From the NCBI RefSeq assembly GCF_004340685.1, contig NZ_SLUN01000026.1:24378-88377 (forward strand): a DNA stretch of 64,000 nucleotides. The letters run 5' to 3'. Origin of the DNA: Hydrogenispora ethanolica. Lineage in GTDB: Bacteria > Bacillota > UBA4882 > UBA8346. The notes below the pieces were generated by a model. The model made no database searches, was not told the origin of the DNA, and saw only the letters and a list, made by a program, of their open reading frames with translations. Positions 52,793 through 62,547 of this stretch are shown here, piece by piece (the first letter of the stretch is position 1; each line of letters begins with the position of its first letter). The position numbers and the translations under genes are program-made.

Positions 52793-53174
52793 AAAAGAAC
52801 TATTGGTTGACGAGTGGATTACCAAAGCCGGGCATGATCTGGGAATGGCGGAATTGGCTATTGCCAATAAACCGGAATATAAAGATCTCATTTGTTTTCA
52901 TTGTCAACAAAGTGCTGAAAAATATTTAAAAGCGTATTTAATTCGTTTGAATATGGATTTTAAGAAAAGTCACAGTTTAATCTATTTGTTAGATTTGTTA
53001 AAGGCTCAAGAGAATGTTCCGGATAGTATATATGGGACGGCTGAGATTTTGGAGGATTACGGCGTTGAAGTTCGTTATCCCGGTAATGGGATTGAGCTTG
53101 ACCAAGAAGATATTCATGAAGCCTATCAGGCGGCTTTGCGAATAAAAGAATTTGTTAAAGAAAAAATGGCTTAA
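52785..53174 (+). CDS. HEPN-domain protein, toxin of the HEPN/MNT pair
   Basis: The product has 129 residues, mostly helical. FHCQQSAEKYLKAYLIRLN followed by FKKSHSLIYLLDLL is the core of the HEPN family, and an R(Y)PGNG segment near the C-terminus is typical of this branch. HEPN toxins cut RNA, often tRNA or mRNA, under stress or phage attack. It overlaps the MNT gene and ends at a strong terminator. Its place beside the AT-rich island supports an accessory defence region. Confidence 0.88.
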   Translation: MDKKELLVDEWITKAGHDLGMAELAIANKPEYKDLICFHCQQSAEKYLKAYLIRLNMDFKKSHSLIYLLDLLKAQENVPDSIYGTAEILEDYGVEVRYPGNGIELDQEDIHEAYQAALRIKEFVKEKMA

Positions 53175-53178
53175 GAAG

Positions 53179-53212
53179 AACCCCGATTTTAATGAATCGG
53201 GGTTTTACATGT
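53179..53212 (+). terminator. Terminator of the HEPN/MNT operon
   Basis: AACCCCGATT pairs with AATCGGGGTT across six bases, followed by TTACAT. Confidence 0.75.
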
Positions 53213-54375
53213 TCTATTTGTATAAAAGTTTTTATTCCACGGACCCGGATAAGGTTAGGTACGGTTTAGGTCCACCAAATTAAAATTTTGAAACCCTTGA
53301 GAAATCAAGGGTTTTTTGCTACTCGTTTACAGGAACTTACAATTAGGAACTCACCCTGCCCATGCCCCGGTTTCCTATGTGGAGATCCATTAATCCTTGA
53401 ATCAGGCAAATCACGGTTCAAGAATAAGAATAGGAGACAAATAGGTAAAGCTTCGCGGAGAAAAAAACCTAACCTCCAGCTCCTTCCCTGAACAAGTCAG
53501 AGAGTGGCCATTTCGGACGCGTGATTTTTGAACGGGAGAAACGGTTTATCATCATCCCCGTTCGAACGACTCGCCCCACGTCTCCCGGCCGTCATCTCTC
53601 CTTCCTCTGTCAGGGAAGGAGGGGAGGATAGGTGAGCCCCGAACCTGGATTTAGAAGATTAAACGGATGAACAGGATTTAAAAAGGTTTCCCGAAGAAAA
53701 GGAAGGGAAGAGGGGTATTTACAGGTGGGAGGAAACTCATGAAAACCAGCGGAGAGAAGGGAGCATATCATCAATCATACCGGCCAGGAATTTCAGGTGG
53801 TCTTAAACCGTCGAATCCGCTTGGACGGATTTTTTTTGCCAAATGTTGTTCTTCAAGCGCGCTAAAAAACTGGCGCAGGTTTTCCAGATACGGTTTTGGA
53901 TAGCTGTCGCCAAACACAGATATACCGGTTTTAAGTAGCTTCTGTTTTTTTTCAATCACGATTTATCGCGCCTCCATTCCAAGCGGTGAGCATCATCCGC
54001 CGCCCCGTTTCAATCAAGTTCATAAAAACAAGCAAACTCCCATGAAAATATTTCCATTTTATTTCCCATAATCCTCCTTCACCTCACCCCAAACTTCGCA
54101 ACGGAAACAAACGGAAACACTCCGGTGCGACTTCAATCCCGCTTCCTCTACACCCTTTAAATCGTGACTGCGGCGTTCCACTCATTATTTACGCCGGGAC
54201 TCACAGGTCAAAGTGTTTTCCTCCCGGCTCCGGCCATCTTTTAAATTCCGGTTGATGATCTCTTGAATCCGGCTGCCCCAAAAACTAATCGGCTCTTAAC
54301 AATGATCATTTATTCTAAAACTCAATGGCTTTCCGGACAAGAAACGATCATAAAACCAAAAAGGAGGAATTTCCA
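53213..54375. other. 1.16-kb gene-poor stretch
   Basis: It contains a second terminator-like hairpin, AAACCCTTGA-GAAA-TCAAGGGTTTTTT (53291-53317), and repeat fragments shared with 52.1-52.3 kb. It also holds a hairpin AATCCG-CTTG-GACGGATT with a T8 tail near 53813-53837. A 62-codon minus-strand frame (53771-53959) that begins IEKKQKLLKTGISVFGDSYP has no ribosome site and could be a fragment of a larger lost gene. I see no supportable gene. Confidence 0.5.
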
Positions 54376-55497
54376 TTGCATACCGCCAGAGTCAAAGCTT
54401 GTGTTCTGGGGCTCGCCGGAGCGCTCTTCCTCGGTGCCGCTTTTTGCGGAACGTTTGCCGCGTCGAAATCGAAATCGCTGAACGCCCTGATCGCGGCGGC
54501 CAAAAAAGAAGGGCAGCTGACCGTGATCGCCCTGCCGCATGACTGGGTGAATTACGGCGAGATGATCCAGACCTTCTCCAAGAAATACGGCATCCGGGTG
54601 AATGAGCTGAATCCCGACGGGAGCTCGGGGGAAGAGCTGGAAGCGATCCGGGCCAATAAGAACAACAAAGGGCCGCAAGCCCCCGACGTCATCGATGTCG
54701 GCCTCGCCTTCGGACCCCAGGCCAAGCAGGAAAAACTGATCCAGCCCTATAAGGTCTCCACCTGGAACACCATTCCTGCGAATGTCAAAGACCCTGAGGG
54801 TTACTGGTACGGCGACTATTACGGAGTTCTGGCGTTCGAGGTCAACAAGAGCATCGTCAAGAATCCTCCGGCCGACTGGGCCGATCTTTTGAAACCCGAA
54901 TACAAGGGCAAGTTCGCGTTATCCGGCGATCCCCGCACCGCCAACCAGGCCATTATGACCATCGGCGCCGCATCCATCAGCTTCGGAAAGAAATATGAAA
55001 ATGCCGCCGCCGGTCTGGAGTTCTTCAATAAGCTGAATAAGGCCGGCAACTTCGTCCCGGTCATCGCGGTGCCCGGCACGGTCGCCTCCGGCGAGACCCC
55101 GATCACGGTCCGCTGGGATTACAACGCCTTGGCCAATCGCGACAAATCCGCCGGCAATCCCGAGATCGCCGTGATCATTCCCCGGACCGGGGTGGTGGCG
55201 GGCGTATATGTCCAGGCCATTAGCGCCTATGCGCCGCATCCCAACGCGGCCAAGCTCTGGATGGAGTTCCTCTACTCCGACGAAGGCCAGCTGATTTGGT
55301 TGAAGGGTTACGGCCATCCGGCCCGTTATCAGGACCTGGTCCGGCGCAAAGCCATTCCCGCCGCCATCGCCGCCAAGCTCCCGCCGGCCCAGGCTTACGA
55401 AAAGGCGGTATTCCCCACCCTCGAAGAACAGGAAGCGGCCAAGAAGATCATCGCCGCGGATTGGGATAAAGTCGTACAAGTCGACGTGACCAAATAA
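54376..55497 (+). CDS. ABC importer substrate-binding protein (Fe/thiamine/phosphonate-type family)
   Basis: The protein has 373 residues. The start is TTG 54376 with AAGGAGG at ideal spacing; the longer frame from 54325 includes the ribosome site. A signal peptide (VLGLAGALFLGAAFCGTFAAS) leads to a type 2 binding fold: LTVIALPHDWVNYGEMIQTF, DVIDVGLAFGPQAKQ, WYGDYYGVLAFEVNKS. The family includes iron(III), thiamine, 2-aminoethylphosphonate and polyamine binders. The four genes that follow in order form a complete importer. The ligand cannot be assigned from sequence. Confidence 0.9.
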   Translation: MHTARVKACVLGLAGALFLGAAFCGTFAASKSKSLNALIAAAKKEGQLTVIALPHDWVNYGEMIQTFSKKYGIRVNELNPDGSSGEELEAIRANKNNKGPQAPDVIDVGLAFGPQAKQEKLIQPYKVSTWNTIPANVKDPEGYWYGDYYGVLAFEVNKSIVKNPPADWADLLKPEYKGKFALSGDPRTANQAIMTIGAASISFGKKYENAAAGLEFFNKLNKAGNFVPVIAVPGTVASGETPITVRWDYNALANRDKSAGNPEIAVIIPRTGVVAGVYVQAISAYAPHPNAAKLWMEFLYSDEGQLIWLKGYGHPARYQDLVRRKAIPAAIAAKLPPAQAYEKAVFPTLEEQEAAKKIIAADWDKVVQVDVTK

Positions 55498-56384
55498 TGA
55501 TGGCAGAACAGCTGCGGAGGGGCGCGGTCGCGCCCCTCTCCGGAAGACTCCGGTCCGGCCTCGGCCTGTTGCCGTTCATCCTGTTCGCGGTGGCGTTCAT
55601 GCTGCTGCCCGCCGGCTCGCTGCTGATCGGAGGGTTTCAGGACCCGGCCGGCCATTTCACCCTGGACAATATCTACCGCCTGGCGCGGCCGGATATCATG
55701 GGTTCCTACCTGCTGACGGTCCAGATCAGCCTGGTGACGGCGCTGGGCGGCGGAGTGCTCGGCTTTCTGCTGGCCTATGGCATCACCCTGGGCGGGCTGC
55801 CCCGTTTCGTGCAGGGGTTCATCACCACCTTCTGCGGAGTGGCCTCCAATTTCGCCGGCGTGCCGCTGGCTTTCGCCTTCATCTCCACCCTGGGGCGGGT
55901 GGGCATGATCACCGTCTTGCTGCGGACGCTGTTCGGCATCAACCTCTACGACCGGGGTTTCAACCTCTATAGTTTCTGGGGCCTTTCCCTGACCTATCTG
56001 TTCTTTCAGATACCCCTGATGGTGTTAATTATCACGCCCGCGCTGGAGGGGATGAAAAAACAGTGGCGCGAGGCGGCCGAAAGCCTGGGCGCGTCCGCCT
56101 TTCAATACTGGCGGATGGTGGCCCTGCCGGTGCTGGCGCCGACGCTGCTGGCCTCGTTCATCCTGCTGTTTGGCAATGCCTTCGGCGCCTATGCCACGGC
56201 CTACGCCCTGACGGGCGGGCTGTTGAATATCACCCCCATCCTGATCGGCGCCCAGATCCGCGGCGATGTGCTGCACGATCCCAATCTCGGGTATGCCCTG
56301 GCCCTGGGCATGGTGATCCTGATGGCCCTCTTGATACTGGCCTATTCCTGGCTGCAAAAAACATACTCGCGGTGGCTGCAATGA
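55497..56384 (+). CDS. ABC importer permease A
   Basis: The product has 295 residues with six helices. The EAA-type coupling loop is REAAESLGASAFQYWRMVAL. It starts within the stop of the binding-protein gene (TAATGATG), and its own stop overlaps permease B (ATGA), so expression is tightly linked. Pattern and length fit the AfuB/PhnU/PotB-type group. Confidence 0.9.
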   Translation: MMAEQLRRGAVAPLSGRLRSGLGLLPFILFAVAFMLLPAGSLLIGGFQDPAGHFTLDNIYRLARPDIMGSYLLTVQISLVTALGGGVLGFLLAYGITLGGLPRFVQGFITTFCGVASNFAGVPLAFAFISTLGRVGMITVLLRTLFGINLYDRGFNLYSFWGLSLTYLFFQIPLMVLIITPALEGMKKQWREAAESLGASAFQYWRMVALPVLAPTLLASFILLFGNAFGAYATAYALTGGLLNITPILIGAQIRGDVLHDPNLGYALALGMVILMALLILAYSWLQKTYSRWLQ

Positions 56385-57175
56385 TGAGCATGCGCAAAAT
56401 CTGGTCCTGGTTCTGGCTGGGAGCGGGGTGTCTCTATTTCTTCATCCCGCTGCTGGCGACCTTTCTCTTCTCGCTGCAGCGCCAAGCCGGTACGCTGAGC
56501 TTTCTCGCGTACCAAAATGTATTCGGCGATCCCAATTTTCTGGCCTCATTCCTCTTCTCCGCGGCGATGGCGGTAGGGACCATCCTGGCCGGCTTCGCGC
56601 TGATGGTGCCGACCGTCTTTTGGATCCACTGGAAATTTCCCAGACTCAAGCCGGTGATCGAAACCTGCACCCTGCTGCCGTTCGTGATCCCCCCGATCGT
56701 GCTGGTATTCGGATTAATCCGCTTGTACAGCAGTCCGCCGCTGACCTGGGTCACGAGCCCCGCCTTACTCATCGCCGGTTATATCGTGCTGGCCTTTCCC
56801 TACATCTACCGGGCGGTGGACACCGGCCTGCGCTCGATGGAGGTGAAGACCCTGATGGAGGCATCGCTGAGCCTGGGAGCCAACGGCGCCGCCGCCTTTT
56901 TTGGGGTCATCCTGCCGAACCTGCGGACCAGTCTGCTGTCAGCGGCCTTCCTGACCTTTTCGATCGTGATGGGCGAGTTGACCTTCGCCGTCATGCTGGC
57001 CTGGCCGGCGTTCGGCCCCTACATGGCGCTGGTCGGGCGGGACCTGGCCTACGAACCCGCCGCTCTCGCCATCTTCAGCTTCTTCCTGACCTGGCTATCA
57101 ATCGCCTTGATCGGCTGGCTCACCGCCGGCTTGAGCGGCCGGAAGGGGAACGCCGTCCCCGGCGGCGGAGCCTGA
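56381..57175 (+). CDS. ABC importer permease B
   Basis: The product has 264 residues with six helices, starting FWLGAGCLYFFIPLLATFLF. The coupling loop is MEASLSLGANGAAAFFGVIL. The ATG at 56381 overlaps the stop of permease A; the frame upstream of it to 56063 is inside permease A. It pairs with permease A to form the channel. A gap of 93 bp with no gene separates it from the ATPase. Confidence 0.9.
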   Translation: MMSMRKIWSWFWLGAGCLYFFIPLLATFLFSLQRQAGTLSFLAYQNVFGDPNFLASFLFSAAMAVGTILAGFALMVPTVFWIHWKFPRLKPVIETCTLLPFVIPPIVLVFGLIRLYSSPPLTWVTSPALLIAGYIVLAFPYIYRAVDTGLRSMEVKTLMEASLSLGANGAAAFFGVILPNLRTSLLSAAFLTFSIVMGELTFAVMLAWPAFGPYMALVGRDLAYEPAALAIFSFFLTWLSIALIGWLTAGLSGRKGNAVPGGGA

Positions 57176-57268
57176 AGGAGTTCGCTTCATGAACGGCTGC
57201 TTTGCCCCGCCGGTAACGGTTGCGGGGGTTCCGGACCGGCGCTTGAATTGAAATCGTAGGAGGAAACC

Positions 57269-58345
57269 ATGGCTTTTCTGGAATTGACGGGCGTGCAAAA
57301 AAAATTCGGCAAACAGTTCGCGGTGCGCGATTTCAACCTGGAGGTCCAAAAAGGGGAATTCGTCTCCTTCCTGGGCGGCAGCGGCTGTGGCAAGACCACC
57401 ACCTTGCGGATGATCGCCGGTTTCGAGCTGCCGACCGCCGGCCGGATCCGCATCGGGGACCGGGACGTCAGTAATGTCCCGCCCAACCGCAGGCGGGTGG
57501 GGATGGTTTTTCAAAATTACGCCCTGTTTCCCAACCTGAACGTGGTTCAAAACATCGCTTTCGGCCTGAAAGTGGCCGGCGTCCCCGTCAAAACCCGGCT
57601 GGAACAGGCCGGACGGCTGCTCGACATGGTGCATTTGGACGGGTTTCAAAATCGCTATCCGCACCAGTTGTCCGGCGGCCAGCAGCAGCGGGTGGCCCTG
57701 GCCCGGGCCCTGGCCATCCAACCCCAGGTGTTGCTGCTCGACGAACCGCTGTCGGCGCTGGACGCAAAGATCCGCCTCAAACTGCGCCAGGAGATCCGGG
57801 CGCTCCAAAAGGAGCTCGGCATCACCACCATCTATGTCACCCACGATCAGGAAGAGGCCCTTTCCCTCTCGGACCGGATCGTGGTGATGCGGGAGGGCCG
57901 CATCGAACAGGTGGGTACCCCGGCCCAGATCTACCATGACCCCGCCTCACTCTTCGTGGCATCGTTCATCGGGACGCTGAACCGGCTGCGGGCGGAAGTG
58001 GCCGATCCCGCCGCCGGCAGGCTGGCCGTGGCCGGACAAGTGATCAGAACGGGCGGGGTTTTCTCCCGTCCAAAGGGCGAGCCGGTCTGCGTCGCGCTGC
58101 GCCCGGAGCGGCTGAGCCTCGAGCGGCGGAATGACGACGACAACTGCCTCTCCGGCATCCTGTCCCATGTGACGCTGCTGGGAGCGATCGTTCGCTGGTC
58201 GGTCCGGGTCGGGGAACAGGAGATCCGCATCGATACCTTTAACGATCCGCTGCTCGAAATGCCCCCGGCCGGCCAGACGGTTCGCGTTTACTTCCCGGAA
58301 GCGGCCTGCCGGGTGATGGAGGATAGCGAGGTTGCGGCCGGTTAG
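57269..58345 (+). CDS. ABC importer ATPase
   Basis: The product has 358 residues. Walker A GGSGCGKTT, signature LSGGQQQR, Walker B LLLLDEPLSALDAK, switch VTHDQEEAL, then a TOBE-like C-terminal domain with VALRPERLSLE. GTAGGAGG precedes the ATG. It is the energy-coupling subunit of the importer encoded from 54376. It is related to, but distinct from, the ATPase at 32370, so the organism has two parallel polyamine/iron-type systems in this window. Confidence 0.92.
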   Translation: MAFLELTGVQKKFGKQFAVRDFNLEVQKGEFVSFLGGSGCGKTTTLRMIAGFELPTAGRIRIGDRDVSNVPPNRRRVGMVFQNYALFPNLNVVQNIAFGLKVAGVPVKTRLEQAGRLLDMVHLDGFQNRYPHQLSGGQQQRVALARALAIQPQVLLLDEPLSALDAKIRLKLRQEIRALQKELGITTIYVTHDQEEALSLSDRIVVMREGRIEQVGTPAQIYHDPASLFVASFIGTLNRLRAEVADPAAGRLAVAGQVIRTGGVFSRPKGEPVCVALRPERLSLERRNDDDNCLSGILSHVTLLGAIVRWSVRVGEQEIRIDTFNDPLLEMPPAGQTVRVYFPEAACRVMEDSEVAAG

Positions 58346-58941
58346 GCGGGGCAGGAAAAGCGCTGACTTAAAAATGCAATATTAATGTCACATTAATTTA
58401 ACATTATCAATTGCGCTGTTATTCCCATGAAATCTCCGGCCGCATCGCTGTCGGATGACATGAAAATATCAAGATTGAAATGGTAGGATATGTAAGGAGA
58501 CTCCGGAATGTCTCCTGGCGGATCGTAAAAATACCAGCTCATCGCGTTGTAATTTCGGCGTCGCAAAATATTTTAGCGGTTAAACTGCTCGGGGCCGATG
58601 ATAATCATTCAGACAGCGGATATGTTTTTCGGCTTGCCAAATCGGAAATAGAAATGTTATAATATTGTCAATTTGATAGGATTGACTGACGGTTGGACGA
58701 ATTCTAACATTCGTTTTCAAGATGAATTTAGGCTTTTGGGGTGGGAAGCTCGTGATTGCGAGCTTCCCACCCTTATTTTATAGAACTGCGCTTTCGCGGA
58801 AGTAAACCGCGGCCGCCGGCGGTTCCGGGCTGGAATATGAAAGCCCGATCCAAGGGATAATGCTCCTGGGGAACCCGGCCGGCGGATGATGGAATGGCGT
58901 TGGGATTTGGAGCAACACAACATACAAGGAGATGAAGGGAC
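58346..58941. other. Leader region of the oad operon
   Basis: A promoter TTGCCA (58634-58639), 18 bp, TATAAT (58658-58663) is followed by a strong hairpin GGGTGGGAAGCTCG / CGAGCTTCCCACCC (58739-58752 with 58759-58772) and TTATTTTAT. The hairpin lies between the promoter and the first gene, so it can act as an attenuator. Upstream, AGGAGACTCCGGAATGTCTCCT (58493-58514) forms a smaller hairpin. The 60-codon frame at 58480 has no support as a gene. Confidence 0.6.
58739..58780 (+). terminator. Attenuator-like terminator in the oad leader
   Basis: A perfect 14-bp stem with a 6-base loop followed by TTATTTTAT, about 75 bp after the -10 box and about 160 bp before oadA. No competing antiterminator is obvious. 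Confidence 0.7.
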
Positions 58942-60318
58942 ATGAAAGTCAACATCACGGAAACGGTACTACGCGATGCCAACCAGTCGCTGATCGCCAC
59001 TCGAATGCCTTTCTCGGACTTCGAAGCGATTTTGGAGACGTTGGACCAGGCGGGGTATTACTCCCTGGAGTGCTGGGGCGGGGCGACATTCGACTCCTGC
59101 CTGCGCTATTTGAATGAGGACCCCTGGGAAAGACTGAAGAAGATCAAGGACAAGGTGAAGAAGACGCCGCTGCAGATGCTGCTCAGGGGGCAAAATATTC
59201 TCGGCTACAAGCACTATCCCGACGATGTGGTCCGCCAGTTTGTGGCCCACTCCGTGGATCAGGGCATGGATATCTTCCGGATCTTCGACGCCCTGAACGA
59301 TTTCCGCAATATCGCGGTCGCCGTGGATGAAACCTTGAAACGAAAGGCTCATGCCCAGGGGTGCATCTGCTACACCACCAGCCCCATCCACAACCTCGAG
59401 AAATACGCCAAAATGGGCAAACAGCTGGAAGAGATGGGAGTCGCCTCGATCTGCATCAAGGACATGGCCGGGATCATGGGGCCGCAAGAAGCCTACGACC
59501 TGGTGAAAACACTGAAGGAATCGGTCAAAGTGCCGGTCTTCCTGCATACCCATTCCACGACGGGTTTGGGACCGGTCTCCTACTTCAAGGCGGTCGAGGC
59601 CGGTTGCGACGGCATCGACTGCGCGATCTCCTCCTTCTCGGGCGGCACCTCGCAGCCCGCCACGGAGTCAATGCATTACGCCTTTAAGCAATTCGGCTAT
59701 CAAACCGGGCTGGATGAAAAGACCCTGAAAGTAATCAACGATTTCTTCAAGCCGCTCAAGGCCAAATATATTGCGTCCGGGCTGATGGATGCCTTTGTGA
59801 TGGGCACCGAGACCGACGCCCTCGTCTATCAGGTTCCCGGCGGCATGCTTTCCAATCTGATTGCGCAGTTGAAAGCGCAAAACGCCATTGACAAGCTGGA
59901 TGAAGTGCTGGCGGAGACGCCCCGGGTCCGAAAGGATCTCGGATATCCGCCGCTGGTGACTCCCATGAGCCAGATGGTCGGCGTCCAGGCGGCCACCAAT
60001 GTGCTGCAGGGCGAACGGTACAAGAGCGTCTCCAAAGAGATCAAGTCTTACCTGCGGGGCGAATACGGCCAGGCGCCGGGCGAGATCGACCCCGCGCTGA
60101 TTCAAAAGGTATTGGGCGACGAAAAGCCGATCACGGCCCGGTTCGCCGATACCCTGGCACCGGAGTTCGATAAAGTCAAGGAAGAGTTGAAAGGCGTCGC
60201 CCGGAACGATCGCGACGTCCTCTCCTATATTGTCTTCCCGCAGATTGCCGAGAAGTTTTTCAAAGAGCGGGAGGAGCGCACGGCAACGAAGGTCTCCTAT
60301 TCAATCGTGAAAAAGTAG
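58942..60318 (+). CDS. oadA: Oxaloacetate decarboxylase alpha subunit, carboxyltransferase part
   Basis: The product has 458 residues of the PC/OAD carboxyltransferase family: TETVLRDANQSLIATRM (metal Asp), LLRGQNILGYKHYPDD, DIFRIFDALND, the carboxylated-lysine region CIKDMAGIM, and metal histidines in LHTHSTTGLG. It lacks the C-terminal biotin domain found in Klebsiella OadA; biotin is on a separate carrier encoded two genes downstream, as in many Bacillota. It transfers CO2 from oxaloacetate to biotin, giving pyruvate. ACAAGGAGATG precedes the ATG. First gene of the sodium-pump operon. Confidence 0.92.
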   Translation: MKVNITETVLRDANQSLIATRMPFSDFEAILETLDQAGYYSLECWGGATFDSCLRYLNEDPWERLKKIKDKVKKTPLQMLLRGQNILGYKHYPDDVVRQFVAHSVDQGMDIFRIFDALNDFRNIAVAVDETLKRKAHAQGCICYTTSPIHNLEKYAKMGKQLEEMGVASICIKDMAGIMGPQEAYDLVKTLKESVKVPVFLHTHSTTGLGPVSYFKAVEAGCDGIDCAISSFSGGTSQPATESMHYAFKQFGYQTGLDEKTLKVINDFFKPLKAKYIASGLMDAFVMGTETDALVYQVPGGMLSNLIAQLKAQNAIDKLDEVLAETPRVRKDLGYPPLVTPMSQMVGVQAATNVLQGERYKSVSKEIKSYLRGEYGQAPGEIDPALIQKVLGDEKPITARFADTLAPEFDKVKEELKGVARNDRDVLSYIVFPQIAEKFFKEREERTATKVSYSIVKK

Positions 60319-60330
60319 AGGGTGGTGCGG

Positions 60331-60678
60331 ATGTCGTTCTTCGAAAGTATTGTCGTATCGTTGTTCTGTATCGCAACGGTATTTGTGGTGTTGGCATGCT
60401 TGTTTGTCTTCGTCAAGATCCTATCGAAGGTTTTGAGCGGGTTGGCCGCAAAAAGCGCGCCGCTATCCGAGGATGCGAAAACAGCGGTGGAAACGGCGGC
60501 GATTGCGGCCCCGGCCGCGGACGCTCCGGATTTCACCGCCGGAGAACTGAAGCTCATCAACGTGGATGAGAAGACGGCCGCCATGATCATGGCCATCGTC
60601 AGCCACGAGTCCCAAATTCCCCTGTCGGAGCTGCAGTTCCGCTCGATCAAGGCAGTCCCAAAAACGGAAATTCAATAG
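60331..60678 (+). CDS. oadG: OadG-like gamma subunit
   Basis: The product has 115 residues with one N-terminal membrane helix (IVVSLFCIATVFVVLACLFVF), a linker rich in Ala/Glu/Thr, and a C-terminal domain (AAMIMAIVSHESQIPLSELQF) like the OadG-like proteins of Bacillota that end in this helical segment. It anchors the alpha/carrier part to the membrane pump. ATG 60331 follows GAGGGTGG. Identification is by position and layout. Confidence 0.82.
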   Translation: MSFFESIVVSLFCIATVFVVLACLFVFVKILSKVLSGLAAKSAPLSEDAKTAVETAAIAAPAADAPDFTAGELKLINVDEKTAAMIMAIVSHESQIPLSELQFRSIKAVPKTEIQ

Positions 60679-60697
60679 GATATAGGGGGTTTTCGAA

Positions 60698-61093
60698 TTG
60701 AAATATATCGTCACCATTAATAATCAGAATTACGAGGTTGAAGTGGAAAAGGGGCAGGCGAGCGTCGTCAAGACGACCGAGACTGCCGCTCCGAGCGTTC
60801 CGCCGGCTCCTGTGGCCGTCCAGGCCGCTCCGGCGCCGGCACCGGCGCAGCTGGCCGCCGTCAATGGGACTCCCGCAGCGGGCACTCCGGTGCCGGCGCC
60901 CATGCCCGGGACCGTTATCAGCATCAAGGCGCAGACCGGCCAAAAAGTCCAACAGGGCGAGGTATTGGTGATCCTGGAGGCCATGAAGATGGAGAATGAG
61001 ATCACAGCGCCGGTCCAAGGGGTAGTCGCACAAATCATTGCCGTCAAGGGTTCATCTGTCTCCACCGGGGATGTCCTTGTCGTCATTCAATAG
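60698..61093 (+). CDS. Biotin carboxyl carrier protein of the decarboxylase pump
   Basis: The product has 131 residues. The C-terminal 65 residues are a biotinyl domain with the biotin lysine K97 in [11 protein letters not shown] proline/alanine-rich hinge (about 30-68) acts as a flexible arm, and the N-terminal [19 protein letters not shown] is typical. The start is TTG 60698 after a GGGGG run. It shuttles the carboxyl group from the alpha subunit to the beta pump subunit. Confidence 0.92.
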   Translation: MKYIVTINNQNYEVEVEKGQASVVKTTETAAPSVPPAPVAVQAAPAPAPAQLAAVNGTPAAGTPVPAPMPGTVISIKAQTGQKVQQGEVLVILEAMKMENEITAPVQGVVAQIIAVKGSSVSTGDVLVVIQ

Positions 61094-61108
61094 CGGGGTG
61101 AGCAAATA

Positions 61109-62248
61109 ATGTTTTTCGAAGCGATCCAAACCATCTGGTCCGATTCGGGCCTGATTGCCCTGACCTGGCAGCACGGCCTGATGATTGGAGTGGCCTGCGT
61201 CCTTATCTATCTGGCGATCGTCAAAAAGTTTGAACCCCTGCTGTTACTGCCGATCGCCTTTGGGGTGCTGCTTGCCAATCTGCCTCTGACGGGGCTGATG
61301 AGTGGAGCCGCCGCCGGTTCCAAGGAACCGGGCGGACTCCTGTATTACCTGTATCAGGGCGTGAAATTGGGGATCTATCCGTCGCTGATCTTTCTGGGGA
61401 TCGGCGCGATGACCGATTTCGGGCCGCTAATTGCCAGGCCGTCCGGACTCTTCATGGGAGCCGCGGCCCAGTTCGGAATCTTTGTCGCCTTCATTGTCGC
61501 GACTCTGCTCGGTTTCTCGCCGCAGGAAGCGTCCTCAATCGGCATCATCGGCGGCGCGGACGGACCGACCGCCATCTATCTCACCACCCGGCTCGCTCCG
61601 GAACTGCTGCCGGCCATCGCCATCGCGGCCTATTCGTATATGGCGCTGATCCCGTTGATCCAGCCGCCGCTGATGCGCCTGCTGACCACGGAGAAGGAAC
61701 GGAAAGTCAAGATGGAGCAGCTGAGAGAGGTATCCAAGCTGGAAAAGATTTGCTTTCCGATTGCCGTCACCATCTTCTGCATCCTGCTGCTGCCGTCGGT
61801 CGCTCCGCTCATCGGAATGCTGATGCTGGGGAACCTATTCAAGGAGTCCGGCGTCGTCGAACGGCTGTCCAGCACGGCTCAGAACGCGCTGATCAACATC
61901 GTCACCATTTTCCTGGGCGTCACGGTAGGGGCCACGGCGGTGGCGGACCGGTTCCTGAGGCCCCAGACGCTGATGATCATCGCGCTGGGCCTGATGGCCT
62001 TCATGTTCAGCACCATCGGCGGATTGCTGTTGGGCAAGCTGATGTGCTGGCTCTCCGGCGGAAAGATCAATCCGTTGATCGGTTCGGCCGGCGTCTCCGC
62101 GGTGCCCATGGCGGCGCGGGTGTCCCAGGTGGAAGGGCAAAAAGCCAATCCCTCCAACTACCTGCTGATGCACGCCATGGGTCCGAATGTGGCCGGGGTC
62201 ATCGGTTCGGCGGTGGCCGCAGGCATTCTGCTCGCCTTGTTCGGGTAA
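61109..62248 (+). CDS. oadB: Sodium-translocating decarboxylase beta subunit
   Basis: The product has 379 residues and about nine membrane segments. The family signature [20 protein letters not shown], containing the functional aspartate, is intact, as is [17 protein letters not shown] near the C-terminus. It decarboxylates carboxybiotin and pumps Na+ outward. ATG 61109 follows GGGGTGAG. With the genes before it, this completes an alpha-gamma-carrier-beta pump that can conserve energy from oxaloacetate in an anaerobe. The terminator lies downstream at 62334. Confidence 0.93.
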   Translation: MFFEAIQTIWSDSGLIALTWQHGLMIGVACVLIYLAIVKKFEPLLLLPIAFGVLLANLPLTGLMSGAAAGSKEPGGLLYYLYQGVKLGIYPSLIFLGIGAMTDFGPLIARPSGLFMGAAAQFGIFVAFIVATLLGFSPQEASSIGIIGGADGPTAIYLTTRLAPELLPAIAIAAYSYMALIPLIQPPLMRLLTTEKERKVKMEQLREVSKLEKICFPIAVTIFCILLLPSVAPLIGMLMLGNLFKESGVVERLSSTAQNALINIVTIFLGVTVGATAVADRFLRPQTLMIIALGLMAFMFSTIGGLLLGKLMCWLSGGKINPLIGSAGVSAVPMAARVSQVEGQKANPSNYLLMHAMGPNVAGVIGSAVAAGILLALFG

Positions 62249-62267
62249 ACCGGCGGGCCGCGGGCGC

Positions 62268-62300
62268 GGCTGTTTTCATGGCAACCGCCTGAAAACAGCC
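62268..62300 (+). terminator. First hairpin after oadB
   Basis: GGCTGTTTTC pairs with GAAAACAGCC; a short T-run follows after nine bases. Confidence 0.55.
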
Positions 62301-62333
62301 GATGGATTTTTGAGGATTTTTACACCAACTCGG

Positions 62334-62368
62334 GGGTTGCGGAGGATTCCGCAACCCTTGTTTCATTT
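62334..62368 (+). terminator. Main terminator of the oad operon
   Basis: GGGTTGCGGA pairs with TCCGCAACCC across GGAT, followed by TTGTTTCATTTT. Confidence 0.8.
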
Positions 62369-62547
62369 TGCCGCGCTTTTTTATAAGCGTTTTTTCCATT
62401 GCCATTTCCCGGCAAATCATGGATAATTTATCTGATGCGTATTGGCGGATGGCTCCCGCCCCCCCGAATGACGCGTCGCAATTCCGGAAGACGGATCGCC
62501 TGATTTCATGGTAAAATGGGCCAGGATGAATGATTTGGAGGGATAAT

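Noticed and set aside
53771..53959. 62-codon minus-strand gene
   Set aside because: No ribosome site, includes a terminator-like hairpin; kept only as a possible fragment.
58480..58662. 60-codon frame in the oad leader
   Set aside because: It overlaps the promoter and has no recognisable family.
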